Origin: DATLNF01 sp963765815
GTDB taxonomy: Bacteria > Actinomycetota > Actinomycetes > BP-191
Assembly: GCA_963765815.1 (NCBI GenBank)
Contig: CAVXXT010000008.1
Location: forward strand, 186,001 to 250,000
Length of the DNA stretch: 64,000 nucleotides
Direction of reading: 5' to 3'
Of the stretch, positions 32,060-41,201 are shown one piece after another. Positions within the stretch are counted from its first letter, which is position 1, and each line of letters opens with the position of its first letter. The notes under the pieces were generated by a model, which made no database searches, had not been told where the DNA came from, and saw only the letters and a list, made by a program, of their open reading frames with translations. The translations under genes were made by a program, and so were the position numbers.

Positions 32060-33459
32060 TGACGTGCGCAGATCTCTCGCAGCCCGGCGTGCACGCCGCG
32101 GCTGTCGGCCGGCGGGGTCGAGACGGGTCGGCTCGACGCGAAGACCGAGCGTCGGGTGTGACCGCCGGACAGCCGGCGCCGGGTGATGATCGGCGCGAAG
32201 ACCGGCCCGTACATGTTCCACGTCGGCGCGTAAGCCGGGTCGAGCTCGAACAGCACCTCGGGGTAGTGGTCACCGCCGGTCGTGGTGCCGAGGACCTCCT
32301 CGCGCGGCCGTACCCACTTCACCACCTTCCGACCGCGATGGGTGAGGCCGTCGAGCAGGTCGACGGCGCGCTGGGTGATCGCGTCGTCATTGCCGGTCCG
32401 GATGCCGCCGAACGGGTTGGAGCCGGCGAGGTCCGGAACTCGCACCGATCCGTCGGCCGGCCGGCCCGCGAGCTTGCCGCTCTTCAGCGCGGCCTTGCCT
32501 GGCATGCGCCGCGCCAGCCAGATCACTGGGTCCTCGGCGTGACAGCGCGGCGCGTACGACAGCATCGCGGTCTTCGCGGTCTCGATCGCCCGGCGGGCTG
32601 GGGTCGAGCCGGCGACGACGTACAGGCCCTCGCGCCGGAACAGCTCCTGCATGTTCACGCCGACCGAGGCGCGCGGGCCGTGGCCGTGATCGGAGAAGAC
32701 GACGACCTCGTGGTCGTCGGCGCAGGCAGCGCGCGCCTCGTCGAGGAAGGCGTCGAGCTGGCGATGCGCGGCGGGCACCAGGTCGGCGTGCTCGCTACCC
32801 GGGTAAGTCGGGTCGGTGGGGTCGAAATGACGCCAGGCGAAGTGCTCGATGCGGTCGACCGTCAGGTTGGTGTTGAAGACGGCGTCCCAGCGGTCGGCCT
32901 CGATCTGGCGCACGGCGTACCGATACTGCGCCTCGGCGACGGCCGCGGTGCTCGCCGCGAACTCGTCGATGTCGTCCTGCTTCGGAATGGTGGTGAAACC
33001 GCCCATCCGCGCCGGCGGTTCGCCGACCAGCCGGCCGTCCGGGTCGACAACCTGCGGCGGCAGCTCGCTGAACGACGGGCCCGAGACCATCGCACCGCCG
33101 GGCAGCGGCTCGAACGGCGGGTAGGCGAGGAACGGGTTGAGAACGGCGAGGCGCGTCCCTCGTGGCAGCGCCTGCCAGAAGCAGCGGTCCTCGAGACCGG
33201 CCAGGCTGGCGACCTCCGGGCCATCGGAGTTGTCGTCGAGGATGTAGTTCTTCGAGTGCAGCTGGCCGTGCTCCCAGGCCGGCACCCCGGTGAGCATCGT
33301 CGTCCACGAGGGGACCGAGTCCGGCGGGAAGGTCGACGCGTGCGGGGTCGAATCGGCGACCAGCGGGTGCAGGTTCGGCAGCTGCTCGGCACCGAGCCGC
33401 AGGACGACGTCGTGGTCGAGGCCGTCCACGCCGAGGACGAGGAGGCGGGTCCGGGTCAT
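32056..33459 (-). CDS. Alkaline phosphatase-superfamily phosphodiesterase/nucleotide pyrophosphatase-like protein
   Basis: A 467-residue soluble protein with VLGVDGLDHDVV (first metal Asp), PDSVPSWTTMLTGVPAWEHG (nucleophile Thr/Ser region), VFNTNLTVDRIEHFAWRH and VVVFSDHGHGPRASVGVN (metal DH...H motif), the order of the type I phosphodiesterase/PF01663 group. Within a glycosyltransferase operon it might transfer or remove phospho-groups on the polysaccharide or its lipid carrier. There is no signal peptide, so a cytosolic substrate is likely. Joined to the kinase gene by ATGA overlap. Confidence 0.8.
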   Translation of the reverse strand: MTRTRLLVLGVDGLDHDVVLRLGAEQLPNLHPLVADSTPHASTFPPDSVPSWTTMLTGVPAWEHGQLHSKNYILDDNSDGPEVASLAGLEDRCFWQALPRGTRLAVLNPFLAYPPFEPLPGGAMVSGPSFSELPPQVVDPDGRLVGEPPARMGGFTTIPKQDDIDEFAASTAAVAEAQYRYAVRQIEADRWDAVFNTNLTVDRIEHFAWRHFDPTDPTYPGSEHADLVPAAHRQLDAFLDEARAACADDHEVVVFSDHGHGPRASVGVNMQELFRREGLYVVAGSTPARRAIETAKTAMLSYAPRCHAEDPVIWLARRMPGKAALKSGKLAGRPADGSVRVPDLAGSNPFGGIRTGNDDAITQRAVDLLDGLTHRGRKVVKWVRPREEVLGTTTGGDHYPEVLFELDPAYAPTWNMYGPVFAPIITRRRLSGGHTRRSVFASSRPVSTPPADSRGVHAGLREICARQ

Positions 33460-34061
33460 CGCGCGGCCGTCACGATCGACGTGACGACGACGTCGAGGTC
33501 GTCGTCGCGGCGGCCGTCCAGCCGGCGCATCCCGAGGCGCTGAGCGGCGTCGCGGTAGCGCGCCGCTTGCCCGATGACCCGGTCGCCGTCGTCACCCGGC
33601 TTGAGCCTCCGGAGCAGCTCGTCGTCCTCCACGTCGAGATGCACCGCGAGGTCTGCGGTCGGCAGCCGGGACGCAGCGGCGGCGACCTGGTCGACTTTCA
33701 GCAGGCCGGCCGCCAGCTGGTCCACCACGAAGTCCAGGACGAACCGGTCCGCGATCACCACGTCGAGGTGCTGCGCCGCCCCGAGCTGCCACGAGAGCTG
33801 GCGTCGGTAAAGCGCTGTGTTCGCGCGGACCCACACCGGCGAGAGCCCTGATCGCCGCAGGACGCGCTTGACCGGGTGACCCCGGTGGCTCGACGAGACT
33901 GTGCTTGAGACCGTGCCCGCCGGCAGCTGCTTCGGGGCGTACCGCAGCCAGAGTCGGGCGACCGCGAGGTCAGGCGCCTCGCTCTCGAGTCGGTCGATGA
34001 CCCGGCCGGCGAAGGTCGACTTGCCCGACCCGTCGACGCCGCTGATCGCACAGAGGAACAC
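33456..34061 (-). CDS. Thymidylate kinase-like P-loop kinase
   Basis: A 201-residue protein: CAISGVDGSGKSTFAGRVI (Walker A), VVIADRFVLDFVVDQ (DR motif, as in thymidylate kinase), and a basic lid region. It is shorter and more divergent than a housekeeping Tmk, and its place in a sugar operon suggests it phosphorylates another small molecule or a glycan. Start GTG 34,061. Confidence 0.78.
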   Translation of the reverse strand: MFLCAISGVDGSGKSTFAGRVIDRLESEAPDLAVARLWLRYAPKQLPAGTVSSTVSSSHRGHPVKRVLRRSGLSPVWVRANTALYRRQLSWQLGAAQHLDVVIADRFVLDFVVDQLAAGLLKVDQVAAAASRLPTADLAVHLDVEDDELLRRLKPGDDGDRVIGQAARYRDAAQRLGMRRLDGRRDDDLDVVVTSIVTAAR

Positions 34062-34070
34062 CCGCAGAGA

Positions 34071-35075
34071 CTACCGGCCGGTGCACGGGGTGAGGTCACC
34101 GAGGCACTCGGCCTGACGAGCGAGGGGTGGCGCGTCGGTGCCGTCCGTCGAAGCGAGGTGCTCAGCCACCCGGATCAGCTCGTCATCGGTGTCGGTGAGG
34201 TGCAACCCCTCGAGATGGGACCACCGCTCGAGCGCCTCGCTGCGCCGCGCAGCGACCGGTGTGCCGTTGGCGAGTGACTCGAACACCGACATCGGCAGGC
34301 CGATGACCTCGGACATCCGCGTCGTGGGGAAGACGTAGGCGTGCGCGGCGCGGTACATCGTCGACAGCTCGGGGCGGTCGCCGCGGTGTACGACGACGCG
34401 TGGGGCATCCGGCAGCGCGCCCGGCTCCTCGGCCCGGTAGCCGCTGACAACAATGTCGACGACGCCGTCGGAGGCGAGCGGCACCAACGCCGCCAGGTTG
34501 CGCCCAGTCCGCGCGTGGCCGACGTGGAGGTAGTGGGGAAGGTCTGTCCAGCCCAGGTCGTCCCTCGCCGCGCTCTTCGAGCGGGGGCTGACCTTCGACG
34601 CGGGGACGCGCGGTTGCAGTGCCGACGTCAGGATGCCCGCCTGGCGGAACACCCGCTCCTGCTCGGCGGTGGCGACGACCGCGACCCACCGCGCCGAGCC
34701 GAGCAGCCGCATCCAGCGCGCCGGGCGCCGGTAGTGCTGCAGCACGACGAGGTCGAGTCGGCTCGGGTTCAGCGCCAGGCGGAGAATCGCGCAGCGGACC
34801 GCGGTAGCGGTCGTGAACCCGTTCTGCGGGAGGAAGACGCAGTGCGCGCCGCGGTGCCGCCGTAGGCGCCGGACGGCCGCGGCGCCGAAGAACCGTCCGC
34901 GAAGCACCGACTCGGCGTACGAGAGCGGTTCCGACGCCGGTCCCAGGACCGCGGCGCCGTGAGCCTGCGCGCAGTGCAGGGCAATCTCGCGAGCGAGCAC
35001 CTGCGCCCCTTCGTGCGGCGACTCCTTGAGGGCGTCGCTGACTACCACGACAGGCGAGGGCTCGAGTCGGCGCAT
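34071..35075 (-). CDS. GT4-like glycosyltransferase
   Basis: A 334-residue GT-B enzyme: VVVVSDALKESPHEGAQVLAREIALH, HYLHVGHARTGRNLAALVPLA, and MSEVIGLPMSVFESLANGTPVAARRS at the sugar-nucleotide site. The ATG at 35,075 has GGAG 5 nt upstream. It starts the leftward five-gene operon; the divergent polyprenyl-transferase gene begins 38 nt away. Confidence 0.85.
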   Translation of the reverse strand: MRRLEPSPVVVVSDALKESPHEGAQVLAREIALHCAQAHGAAVLGPASEPLSYAESVLRGRFFGAAAVRRLRRHRGAHCVFLPQNGFTTATAVRCAILRLALNPSRLDLVVLQHYRRPARWMRLLGSARWVAVVATAEQERVFRQAGILTSALQPRVPASKVSPRSKSAARDDLGWTDLPHYLHVGHARTGRNLAALVPLASDGVVDIVVSGYRAEEPGALPDAPRVVVHRGDRPELSTMYRAAHAYVFPTTRMSEVIGLPMSVFESLANGTPVAARRSEALERWSHLEGLHLTDTDDELIRVAEHLASTDGTDAPPLARQAECLGDLTPCTGR

Positions 35076-35101
35076 GACCGCTCCCACGCTACCGGCCGAT
35101 C

Positions 35102-35107
35102 TATCCT
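35102..35107 (+). promoter_or_regulatory. Probable -10 box giving a leaderless transcript
   Basis: TATCCT ends 6 nt before the GTG start of the polyprenyl sugar transferase, so transcription would begin at or next to the start codon. No ribosome site is present. No convincing -35 is seen. Confidence 0.4.
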
Positions 35108-35113
35108 CATCGG

Positions 35114-36601
35114 GTGTCCAACTCCACAGACCACCGCAAGACGGTGGTCGCGACCGAACGCCGGCGCGCCCCGCGCCGCTTCGAGTCGGTAGGCCGGCCT
35201 GCGTGGGAGCGGCAATACTCGCTCGCGCTGGTCGGCGTGGACCTCGCGGCCGTCACTCTCGCCGCCGCGCTGTCGTTCCTCATCCGGTTCAGCGCTGGGG
35301 GCGGAACCTTCCTCGGTGTCTCCTATGTCCGGCTCGGCGCAGCTCTCGTCGCTGTCTGGGTGCCGTTCCTCGGGCTGAGCCGGGCCTACGAGGCGCGGTT
35401 CGTCGGCGCGGGTTCGGAGGAGTTCCGGCGGGTCTTTGACGCGTCCGTCCGGCTGCTCGCTGTGATCACGACGATCGCATTCGCCTTTCAGCTGCCGCTG
35501 GCACGTGGCTACTTCGGTCTGGCTTTCCCGCTGGGGACGGTGTTCTTGCTTCTCGGCCGGTTCATCGCCCGGCGCGTGCTCTACCGGATGCGAAGGTCGG
35601 GTCGGGCGTGCCATCGAGTACTCGTCGTTGGGTCTCGGTCTGCCTCGATCGAGCTGATCAGGGAGGCCGCCTCCGCGCCTAACGCCGGCCTCAGCGTCGT
35701 CGGCGCCTGCGTGCCGGGGACCGAGCCGCTCGTGGTGGGTGATCGCGAGATCCCCGTGCTCGGTGAGCCGCGAGACGCCGTGACATGCCTCGACCAATGC
35801 GGCGCCGACACCGTCGCGGTGACCGGGACGGGGCTCATGGGCACGGACGGCGTACGACGGCTGGGCTGGGAGCTCGAGGGCTCGGGCGTCGACCTCGTCG
35901 TAGCCCCTTCGGTCACCAACGTGGCCGGCCCGCGCATCACCATCCGCCCCGTCGCGGGCCTATCGCTGCTGCACGTCGAGGAGCCGGCGTTCACCGGCGT
36001 GCGGCGGATCTTCAAGACCGGGTTCGACAAGGTCGTCGCGTTCACCGTGCTGCTGGTCGCCTCACCCCTGCTCCTGGCGACCGCGGTCGCCATCAAGCTG
36101 GACAGTCACGGACCGGTCTTCTTCCGGCAGACGCGGGTCGGGATCCACGGTCGGCAGTTCAAGGTCTGGAAGTTCCGCAGCATGCTGTCGGGTGCGGAGG
36201 CGATGCGGGCTGAGCTGGAGAACATCAACGAGAACGCCGACGGGCTCCTCTTCAAGATCAAGGAGGACCCGCGGATCACTCGCATCGGCAAGCACATCCG
36301 GCGCTTCAGCATCGACGAGCTGCCGCAGCTGCTGAACGTGCTGCGCGGGGACATGTCACTCGTGGGGCCTCGCCCCCCGCTGCCCAGCGAGGTTGCTGAG
36401 TACGGCACCGACGTCTACCGGCGACTGCTCGTCAAGCCCGGACTGACCGGGCTGTGGCAGGTCAGCGGGCGATCCAACCTCTCGTGGGAGGAGAGCGTCC
36501 GGCTCGACCTGCGGTACGTCGAGAACTGGTCGGTCGCGATGGACTTCATGATCCTCTGGAAGACGGTCGGCGCTGTCGTCCATGGCCGCGGGGCGTACTG
36601 A
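35114..36601 (+). CDS. Undecaprenyl-phosphate sugar-1-phosphate transferase (polyisoprenylphosphate hexose-1-P transferase)
   Basis: A 495-residue protein. Four or five N-terminal membrane segments precede a cytoplasmic Rossmann-like middle (VLVVGSRSASIELIREA). The catalytic C-domain starts FKTGFDKVVAFTVLLVASPLLL, followed by GPVFFRQTRVGIHGRQFKVWKFRSM, and ends RFSIDELPQLLNVLRGDMSLVGPRPP and PGLTGLWQVSGRS. These are the WbaP/CpsE marks. It starts assembly of the repeat unit on the lipid carrier. It is followed at 2 nt by cysN. Confidence 0.95.
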   Translation: MSNSTDHRKTVVATERRRAPRRFESVGRPAWERQYSLALVGVDLAAVTLAAALSFLIRFSAGGGTFLGVSYVRLGAALVAVWVPFLGLSRAYEARFVGAGSEEFRRVFDASVRLLAVITTIAFAFQLPLARGYFGLAFPLGTVFLLLGRFIARRVLYRMRRSGRACHRVLVVGSRSASIELIREAASAPNAGLSVVGACVPGTEPLVVGDREIPVLGEPRDAVTCLDQCGADTVAVTGTGLMGTDGVRRLGWELEGSGVDLVVAPSVTNVAGPRITIRPVAGLSLLHVEEPAFTGVRRIFKTGFDKVVAFTVLLVASPLLLATAVAIKLDSHGPVFFRQTRVGIHGRQFKVWKFRSMLSGAEAMRAELENINENADGLLFKIKEDPRITRIGKHIRRFSIDELPQLLNVLRGDMSLVGPRPPLPSEVAEYGTDVYRRLLVKPGLTGLWQVSGRSNLSWEESVRLDLRYVENWSVAMDFMILWKTVGAVVHGRGAY

Positions 36602-36602
36602 C

Positions 36603-37853
36603 GTGGAGCTGCTGCGCTTCGCCACGGCCGGGTCGGTCGACGACGGCAAGTCGACGCTGATCGGCCGGCTGCTGCTCGACTCCAAGGCGATCTTCGAGGA
36701 CCAGCTCGCCGCGGTGGAGCGGGCCTCGGCCGATCACGGTGACGACTACACCAACCTCGCGCTGCTCACCGACGGCCTCCGTGCGGAGCGCGAGCAGGGC
36801 ATCACCATCGACGTGGCCTACCGCTACTTCGCGACGCCGCGGCGGAAGTTCATCATCGCGGACACCCCGGGGCACGTGCAGTACACGCGCAACATGGTCA
36901 CCGGTGCCTCGACCGCCGACGTCGCTCTGATCCTCGTCGACGCGCGCAAGGGGGTGCTCGAGCAGACCCGACGGCACTCGTTCCTCTCCACGCTGCTGCG
37001 GGTGCCGCACCTCGTGCTCTGCGTCAACAAGATGGACCTCGTCGACTGGTCGCAGGAGCGCTTCGAGGAGATCGCGACCGAGTTCCGGCACTTCGCGGCC
37101 AAGCTCGACGTCACCGACCTCGCGGTCATCCCGGTGTCAGCGCTGCTCGGCGACAACATCATCAAGCGGTCAGCCGCGATGCCCTGGTACGAAGGCGCGT
37201 CGCTGCTGCACCACCTCGAGGAGGTGCACATCGCGTCGGACCGCAACCTCATCGACGCGCGCTTCCCGGTGCAGTACGTCGTCCGCCCGATGTCCGGCAA
37301 GTGGCACGACTACCGCGGCTACGCCGGCCATGTCGCCTCGGGCACGTTCAAGGTGGGCGACGAGGTGCTGGTCCTTCCGTCGGGGCTGTCCACGACGATC
37401 GCCGGCATCGACACCTACGACGGGCCGGTCGACGAGGCTTTTCCGCCGATGTCGGTCACGCTCCGCCTCGCCGACGACCTCGACGTCTCGCGCGGCGACA
37501 TGATCGCCCGGCCGCACAACGCGCCCGCGCCGATGCAGGACATCGACGCGATGGTCTGCTGGATGACCGACGACGTCGCGCTCAACCCGCAGACGACGTT
37601 CTCGATGAAGCACACGACCAGGTCGACCCGCTGCCTGGTCAAGGACGTGCAGTACCGGCTCGACGTCAACACCCTGCACCGTGACCTCGACGCGCACTCG
37701 CTGGGGCTCAACGAGATCGGCCGCGTCACGCTCCGCTCGACGACGCCGCTCTTCGCCGACCCCTACCGGCGCAACCGGACCACCGGCTCGTTCATCCTCA
37801 TCGACGAGGCGACCGGTACGACGGCCGGCGCCGGAATGATCCTCGAGCGATGA
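36603..37853 (+). CDS. cysN: Sulfate adenylyltransferase subunit 1 (GTPase)
   Basis: A 416-residue GTPase: GSVDDGKSTLIGRLLLD (G1, residues 10-26), EREQGITIDVAYRYF, ADTPGHVQYTRNM (G3), CVNKMDLVDW (G4), then EF-Tu-like beta domains. With CysD it forms APS from ATP and sulfate. The GTG at 36,603 has GGGGCG 6 nt upstream; an ATG at 36,582 overlapping the previous gene is possible. Its partner cysD is 9 kb away at 45,554, an uncommon separation. It is coupled to wecC by ATGA. Confidence 0.93.
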   Translation: MELLRFATAGSVDDGKSTLIGRLLLDSKAIFEDQLAAVERASADHGDDYTNLALLTDGLRAEREQGITIDVAYRYFATPRRKFIIADTPGHVQYTRNMVTGASTADVALILVDARKGVLEQTRRHSFLSTLLRVPHLVLCVNKMDLVDWSQERFEEIATEFRHFAAKLDVTDLAVIPVSALLGDNIIKRSAAMPWYEGASLLHHLEEVHIASDRNLIDARFPVQYVVRPMSGKWHDYRGYAGHVASGTFKVGDEVLVLPSGLSTTIAGIDTYDGPVDEAFPPMSVTLRLADDLDVSRGDMIARPHNAPAPMQDIDAMVCWMTDDVALNPQTTFSMKHTTRSTRCLVKDVQYRLDVNTLHRDLDAHSLGLNEIGRVTLRSTTPLFADPYRRNRTTGSFILIDEATGTTAGAGMILER

Positions 37854-39097
37854 CCGCGCCGCAGTCGGTCTGCGTCGTCGGGCTCGGGTACATCGGGCTG
37901 CCGACCGCGGCGGCGTTCGCGACCCAGGGCCTGACCGTCCTTGGCGTCGACGTCAACGACCGCACCATCGCGTGCATCAACGCCGGCGAGGCGCCCTTCG
38001 CCGAGCCCGACCTCGCGGTCGCCATCAGCGGCGCGGTGTCGCTGGGCCGGCTCACCGCGAGCCGTACGCCGGCGACGTCGGACGCGTTCATCCTCGCGGT
38101 GCCGACGCCCTTCCAGGCCGACCGCACCGCCGACCTGTCCTTCGTCCGCGCGGCCGCTGAGTCGATCGCGCCGGTGCTCAAGGCGGGCGACCTCGTCGTG
38201 CTCGAGTCGACGTCGCCGCCGGGCACGACCGTGCAGCTGTCGGGCTGGCTGGCCGAGCTGCGGCCCGACCTCACCTGGCCGCACCACATGGGGGAGCGGG
38301 CCGACGTCTTCGTCGCGCACTGCCCGGAGCGGGTGCTGCCCGGCCGGATCATGTTCGAGCTGGTCAGCAACGACCGGGTGATCGGCGGGGTGAGCCCGGC
38401 GTGTGCGGAGCGGGCTCGCGACCTCTACGCGACCTTCGTCCAGGGCGAGTTGTTCCTCACCGACGCCACCACCGCCGAGCTGGTGAAGCTCAGCGAGAAC
38501 GCCTACCGCGACGTCAACATCGCCTTCGCCAACGAGCTGTCGCTGATCAGCGAGCGGCTCGGCGTCGACGTGCACACGGTGATCGAGCTGGCCAGCCGGC
38601 ACCCGCGGGTCAACATCCTCAGCCCTGGCCCCGGGGTGGGTGGCCACTGCATCGCGGTGGACCCCTGGTTCATCGTCAGCGCCGCGCCCGAGGAGGCGCG
38701 GCTCATCCGCACCGCCCGCGAGGTCAACGACGCGAAGCCGGGCCACGTCGTCGACGACGTCGCGCGCGCGGCGGCGGCGTACGAGCGGCCGGTGATCGCC
38801 GCGCTCGGGCTGAGCTACAAGGCCAACGTCGACGACCTGCGCGAGAGCCCGGCGGTGGAGATCGTCGCGCGGATCCTCGCCGCCGAGCTCGGTCAGGTGC
38901 TGGTCGTCGAGCCGCATGTCGAGACGCTGCCGGCCGCGCTCGCCGACGCCGGCGACGTCGAGCTGACGACCTTGCCTGACGCGCTCAAGCGAGCCGACGT
39001 GCTGCTGCTGCTCGTCGACCACGACGCGTTCCGCGCGGTGCCGAGCTCCGCGCGGGCGGGCAAGTCAGTGATCGACACCCGCGGCATCTGGCGCTAG
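37850..39097 (+). CDS. wecC: UDP-N-acetyl-D-mannosaminuronate dehydrogenase
   Basis: A 415-residue nucleotide-sugar dehydrogenase: VCVVGLGYIGLPTAAAFA (NAD site), LESTSPPGTT, KLSENAYRDVNIAFANEL (catalytic Lys/Asn region), GVGGHCIAVDPWF (catalytic Cys) and LGLSYKANVDDLRESPA. The pattern follows WecC, which oxidises UDP-ManNAc to UDP-ManNAcA. WecB at 39,899 would supply the substrate. Other UDP-HexNAc dehydrogenases look alike, so exact sugar is inferred. Confidence 0.9.
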   Translation: MTAPQSVCVVGLGYIGLPTAAAFATQGLTVLGVDVNDRTIACINAGEAPFAEPDLAVAISGAVSLGRLTASRTPATSDAFILAVPTPFQADRTADLSFVRAAAESIAPVLKAGDLVVLESTSPPGTTVQLSGWLAELRPDLTWPHHMGERADVFVAHCPERVLPGRIMFELVSNDRVIGGVSPACAERARDLYATFVQGELFLTDATTAELVKLSENAYRDVNIAFANELSLISERLGVDVHTVIELASRHPRVNILSPGPGVGGHCIAVDPWFIVSAAPEEARLIRTAREVNDAKPGHVVDDVARAAAAYERPVIAALGLSYKANVDDLRESPAVEIVARILAAELGQVLVVEPHVETLPAALADAGDVELTTLPDALKRADVLLLLVDHDAFRAVPSSARAGKSVIDTRGIWR

Positions 39098-39152
39098 ACG
39101 CGGAGGACGCTGCGCGCCACCTGACGCCGTTGCCGGTTATGCCACCGGTCGG

Positions 39153-39168
39153 CTGAGGGGCGCCTCAG
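39153..39168. terminator. Hairpin between convergent wecC and toxin genes
   Basis: CTGAGG-GGCG-CCTCAG, a 6-bp stem at the stop of the MazF-like gene and 56 nt after wecC. No T-run. Confidence 0.35.
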
Positions 39169-39518
39169 GTGTTGAGTCCGAGCGCGATCTTCAGCGCGAT
39201 GTCGACTCTCTTCATGGTCGCGGGTGTGAGCGCCCCGCTGTCTTCGACGACGTCGTCTGGGTAGATCGGTCCAAGATCGTCACAGACGACGCGGCCGGTG
39301 AACGGCTGGTCCGACGGACCGAGCTCGACGACCGTCGCGATGCGGGGCTTCGAGGCCGTCGTCAGGCGGACAGCGATGAACTCGCCGAGCGCGCGGTTGC
39401 GGGTGTTGTTCGACACGCACACCCAGTACTTCTTGCCGACCTCGCCGAGCGGTGCCAGGTAGATGCGGCCACGAACTGCGACGAAGGGTCTTCCGCCGGC
39501 GTCGACGAAGCCCGGCAT
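39165..39518 (-). CDS. MazF/PemK-family type II toxin
   Basis: A 117-residue protein with the CcdB/MazF-like barrel pattern: GRIYLAPLGEVGKKYWVCVSNN, FIAVRLTTASKP and GRVVCDDLGPIYPDD. Members are mRNA interferases. Its start overlaps the stop of the upstream antitoxin (TGATG). The loop residues vary, so activity is not certain. Confidence 0.8.
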   Translation of the reverse strand: MPGFVDAGGRPFVAVRGRIYLAPLGEVGKKYWVCVSNNTRNRALGEFIAVRLTTASKPRIATVVELGPSDQPFTGRVVCDDLGPIYPDDVVEDSGALTPATMKRVDIALKIALGLNT

Positions 39519-39832
39519 CAGTCGGTGGCCGCGAGCCGACGCATGTTGCGGCGAAGGCCGGCGCTCACCTCGGGGGTCCCGGCGTCGATCCGCTGGCGGG
39601 CGAGCTCGGCGTACCCCTGGGCGAGGTCGGAGTCTGCGGCGACCTGCTCGCGGACGTAGCGCATGCCGAGGACGGTTAGCGCCCGCAGCGTCGCCCCTTC
39701 GCTGTTGCTGCGCAGCGGCACGGGGGAGACCCGCTGGAGCGCATCGCGCTCCGGGCTGTCGCGGGTGAACGCCGCGACCTGCGCCAACTCGTCGTCGCTG
39801 AGCGGCATGGACTTGCGCGAAGGGCTGGCCAT
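39518..39832 (-). CDS. Putative antitoxin partner of MazF-like toxin
   Basis: A 104-residue, strongly helical protein (SDDELAQVAAFTRDSPERDALQRV...VREQVAADSDLAQGYAELARQRID) with a basic end NMRRLAATD. It is called from its position directly before the toxin with a 1-nt overlap. The ATG at 39,832 is used; a GTG at 39,862 is in frame. I see no classic AbrB or RHH motif. Confidence 0.6.
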   Translation of the reverse strand: MASPSRKSMPLSDDELAQVAAFTRDSPERDALQRVSPVPLRSNSEGATLRALTVLGMRYVREQVAADSDLAQGYAELARQRIDAGTPEVSAGLRRNMRRLAATD

Positions 39833-39898
39833 GAGGGCATTCTGCTGCAGAAAATGCTGCACTTCAAGGTGCGCAATCGTTGGGGATGGCCCGAGACG

Positions 39899-41044
39899 TC
39901 AGCTGACGAACTCCTCCGGCCGCGGCCCGCCGAGGAGCAGGTGCCGGATCGACGTGACCGTGCGCTCGACCGCGCGGCCGTCGCCGTAGGGGTTCACCGC
40001 GCGGGCCATCTCGTCGTACGCCGCCGGATCGGCCCAGAGCCGTCGTACCGCGTCTTCCACCACGGCCGCGTCGGTGCCCACCAGCCGGACGGTGCCCGCC
40101 TCGACCGCCTCCGGCCGCTCGGTGTTGTCGCGCAGGACGAGGACCGGCTTGCCGAGACTCGGCGCCTCCTCCTGCACGCCGCCGCTGTCGCTGAGGACGA
40201 CGTGCGCCCGCTGCAGGCACCAGGCGAAGTCGTCGTAGTCGAGCGGCTCGAGGACCAGCACGTTGTCGAGTCCGTCGAACGACGGGAGCAGCGCCTCGCG
40301 GACCACCGGGTTCCGATGGATCGGGAAGACCACGAGCATGTCCGGGTGTGACTGCGCGAGCGCGCGCAGCGCGGCGCCGACCTGACGCAGCGGCTCGCCC
40401 CACGACTCCCGACGGTGCGCGGTGACGAGCAGCACCCGGCGCGGGTCGTCTGCGACCGCCGCCAGCTCCGGGTGGCGGGGCGTCGTGACGCGCGCGACCA
40501 CCCACTGCAGCGCGTCGATGACCGTGTTGCCGGTGACGACCACCCGCTCCGCGGGCACGCCTTCGCGCAGCAGGTTGGCCCGGCTCGTCGACGTCGGCGC
40601 GAGGTGCAGGGTCGTGAGCTGCGACGTGAGCCGGCGGTTCATCTCCTCCGGGTAGGGCGAGTAGACGTCGCCGGTGCGCAGCCCCGCCTCGACGTGCACG
40701 ACGGGGACCCGCTGGTAGAACGCGCCGAGCGCCGCGCCGAACGTCGTCGTCGTGTCGCCCTGCACGACGACACAGGCTGGTCGGACCTCCTCCAGCACCC
40801 GCTCGATGCCCTCGAGCACCGCCGACGTCACGTGGGTCAGCGTCTGCCGCTCGCGCAGCAGGTCGAGGTCGTACGCCGGCGTGATCCCGAAGAGCGCGTT
40901 GAACTGGTCGAGCATCTGCCGGTGCTGCGCGGTGACGCAGACCACGGGGTCGAGGTCGGCGGCCTCCTGCAGGGCCAGCACGACCGGCGCGAGCTTCACC
41001 GCCTCGGGGCGCGTGCCGTACACGACCAGGACTTTCTCGGCCAT
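39899..41044 (-). CDS. wecB: UDP-N-acetylglucosamine 2-epimerase (non-hydrolysing)
   Basis: A 381-residue enzyme of full length: VVYGTRPEAVKLAPVVLAL, VQGDTTTTFGAALGAFY, HVEAGLRTGDVYSPYPEEMNR, VTAHRRESWG, FPIHRNPVVRE and SDSGGVQEEAPSLGKPVLVLR, all family signatures. It makes UDP-ManNAc for WecC. It is divergent from the DUF222 gene and separated from wecC by a toxin-antitoxin pair. Confidence 0.96.
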   Translation of the reverse strand: MAEKVLVVYGTRPEAVKLAPVVLALQEAADLDPVVCVTAQHRQMLDQFNALFGITPAYDLDLLRERQTLTHVTSAVLEGIERVLEEVRPACVVVQGDTTTTFGAALGAFYQRVPVVHVEAGLRTGDVYSPYPEEMNRRLTSQLTTLHLAPTSTSRANLLREGVPAERVVVTGNTVIDALQWVVARVTTPRHPELAAVADDPRRVLLVTAHRRESWGEPLRQVGAALRALAQSHPDMLVVFPIHRNPVVREALLPSFDGLDNVLVLEPLDYDDFAWCLQRAHVVLSDSGGVQEEAPSLGKPVLVLRDNTERPEAVEAGTVRLVGTDAAVVEDAVRRLWADPAAYDEMARAVNPYGDGRAVERTVTSIRHLLLGGPRPEEFVS

Positions 41045-41133
41045 GTACGTCGCCCTCCCCTCGCCCGTCGAGCGGCGGAGGTCCCCGCCGGAGCGGCCAT
41101 CTTCCCGCGTGCGAAATATCTTGGCAAAAGTAG

Positions 41134-41162
41134 TTGACGACCAGCAGAAACGGGCACATAAT
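41134..41162 (+). promoter_or_regulatory. Consensus-like promoter of the DUF222 gene
   Basis: TTGACG (41,134-41,139), 17 nt, CATAAT (41,157-41,162): the best vegetative promoter I found in the window. Its -10 abuts the LexA-type box. Confidence 0.7.
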
Positions 41163-41177
41163 CGAACGTGAGTTCGA
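41162..41177 (+). promoter_or_regulatory. LexA/SOS box (mycobacterial type)
   Basis: TCGAAC-GTGA-GTTCGA is a perfect match to the TCGAAC-N4-GTTCGA actinobacterial SOS box. It touches the last base of the -10 and covers the transcription start, where LexA binding would block initiation. It is the only such site I found. Confidence 0.8.
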
Positions 41178-41201
41178 GTAACGATCGCGAAGGTAGGGCC
41201 G

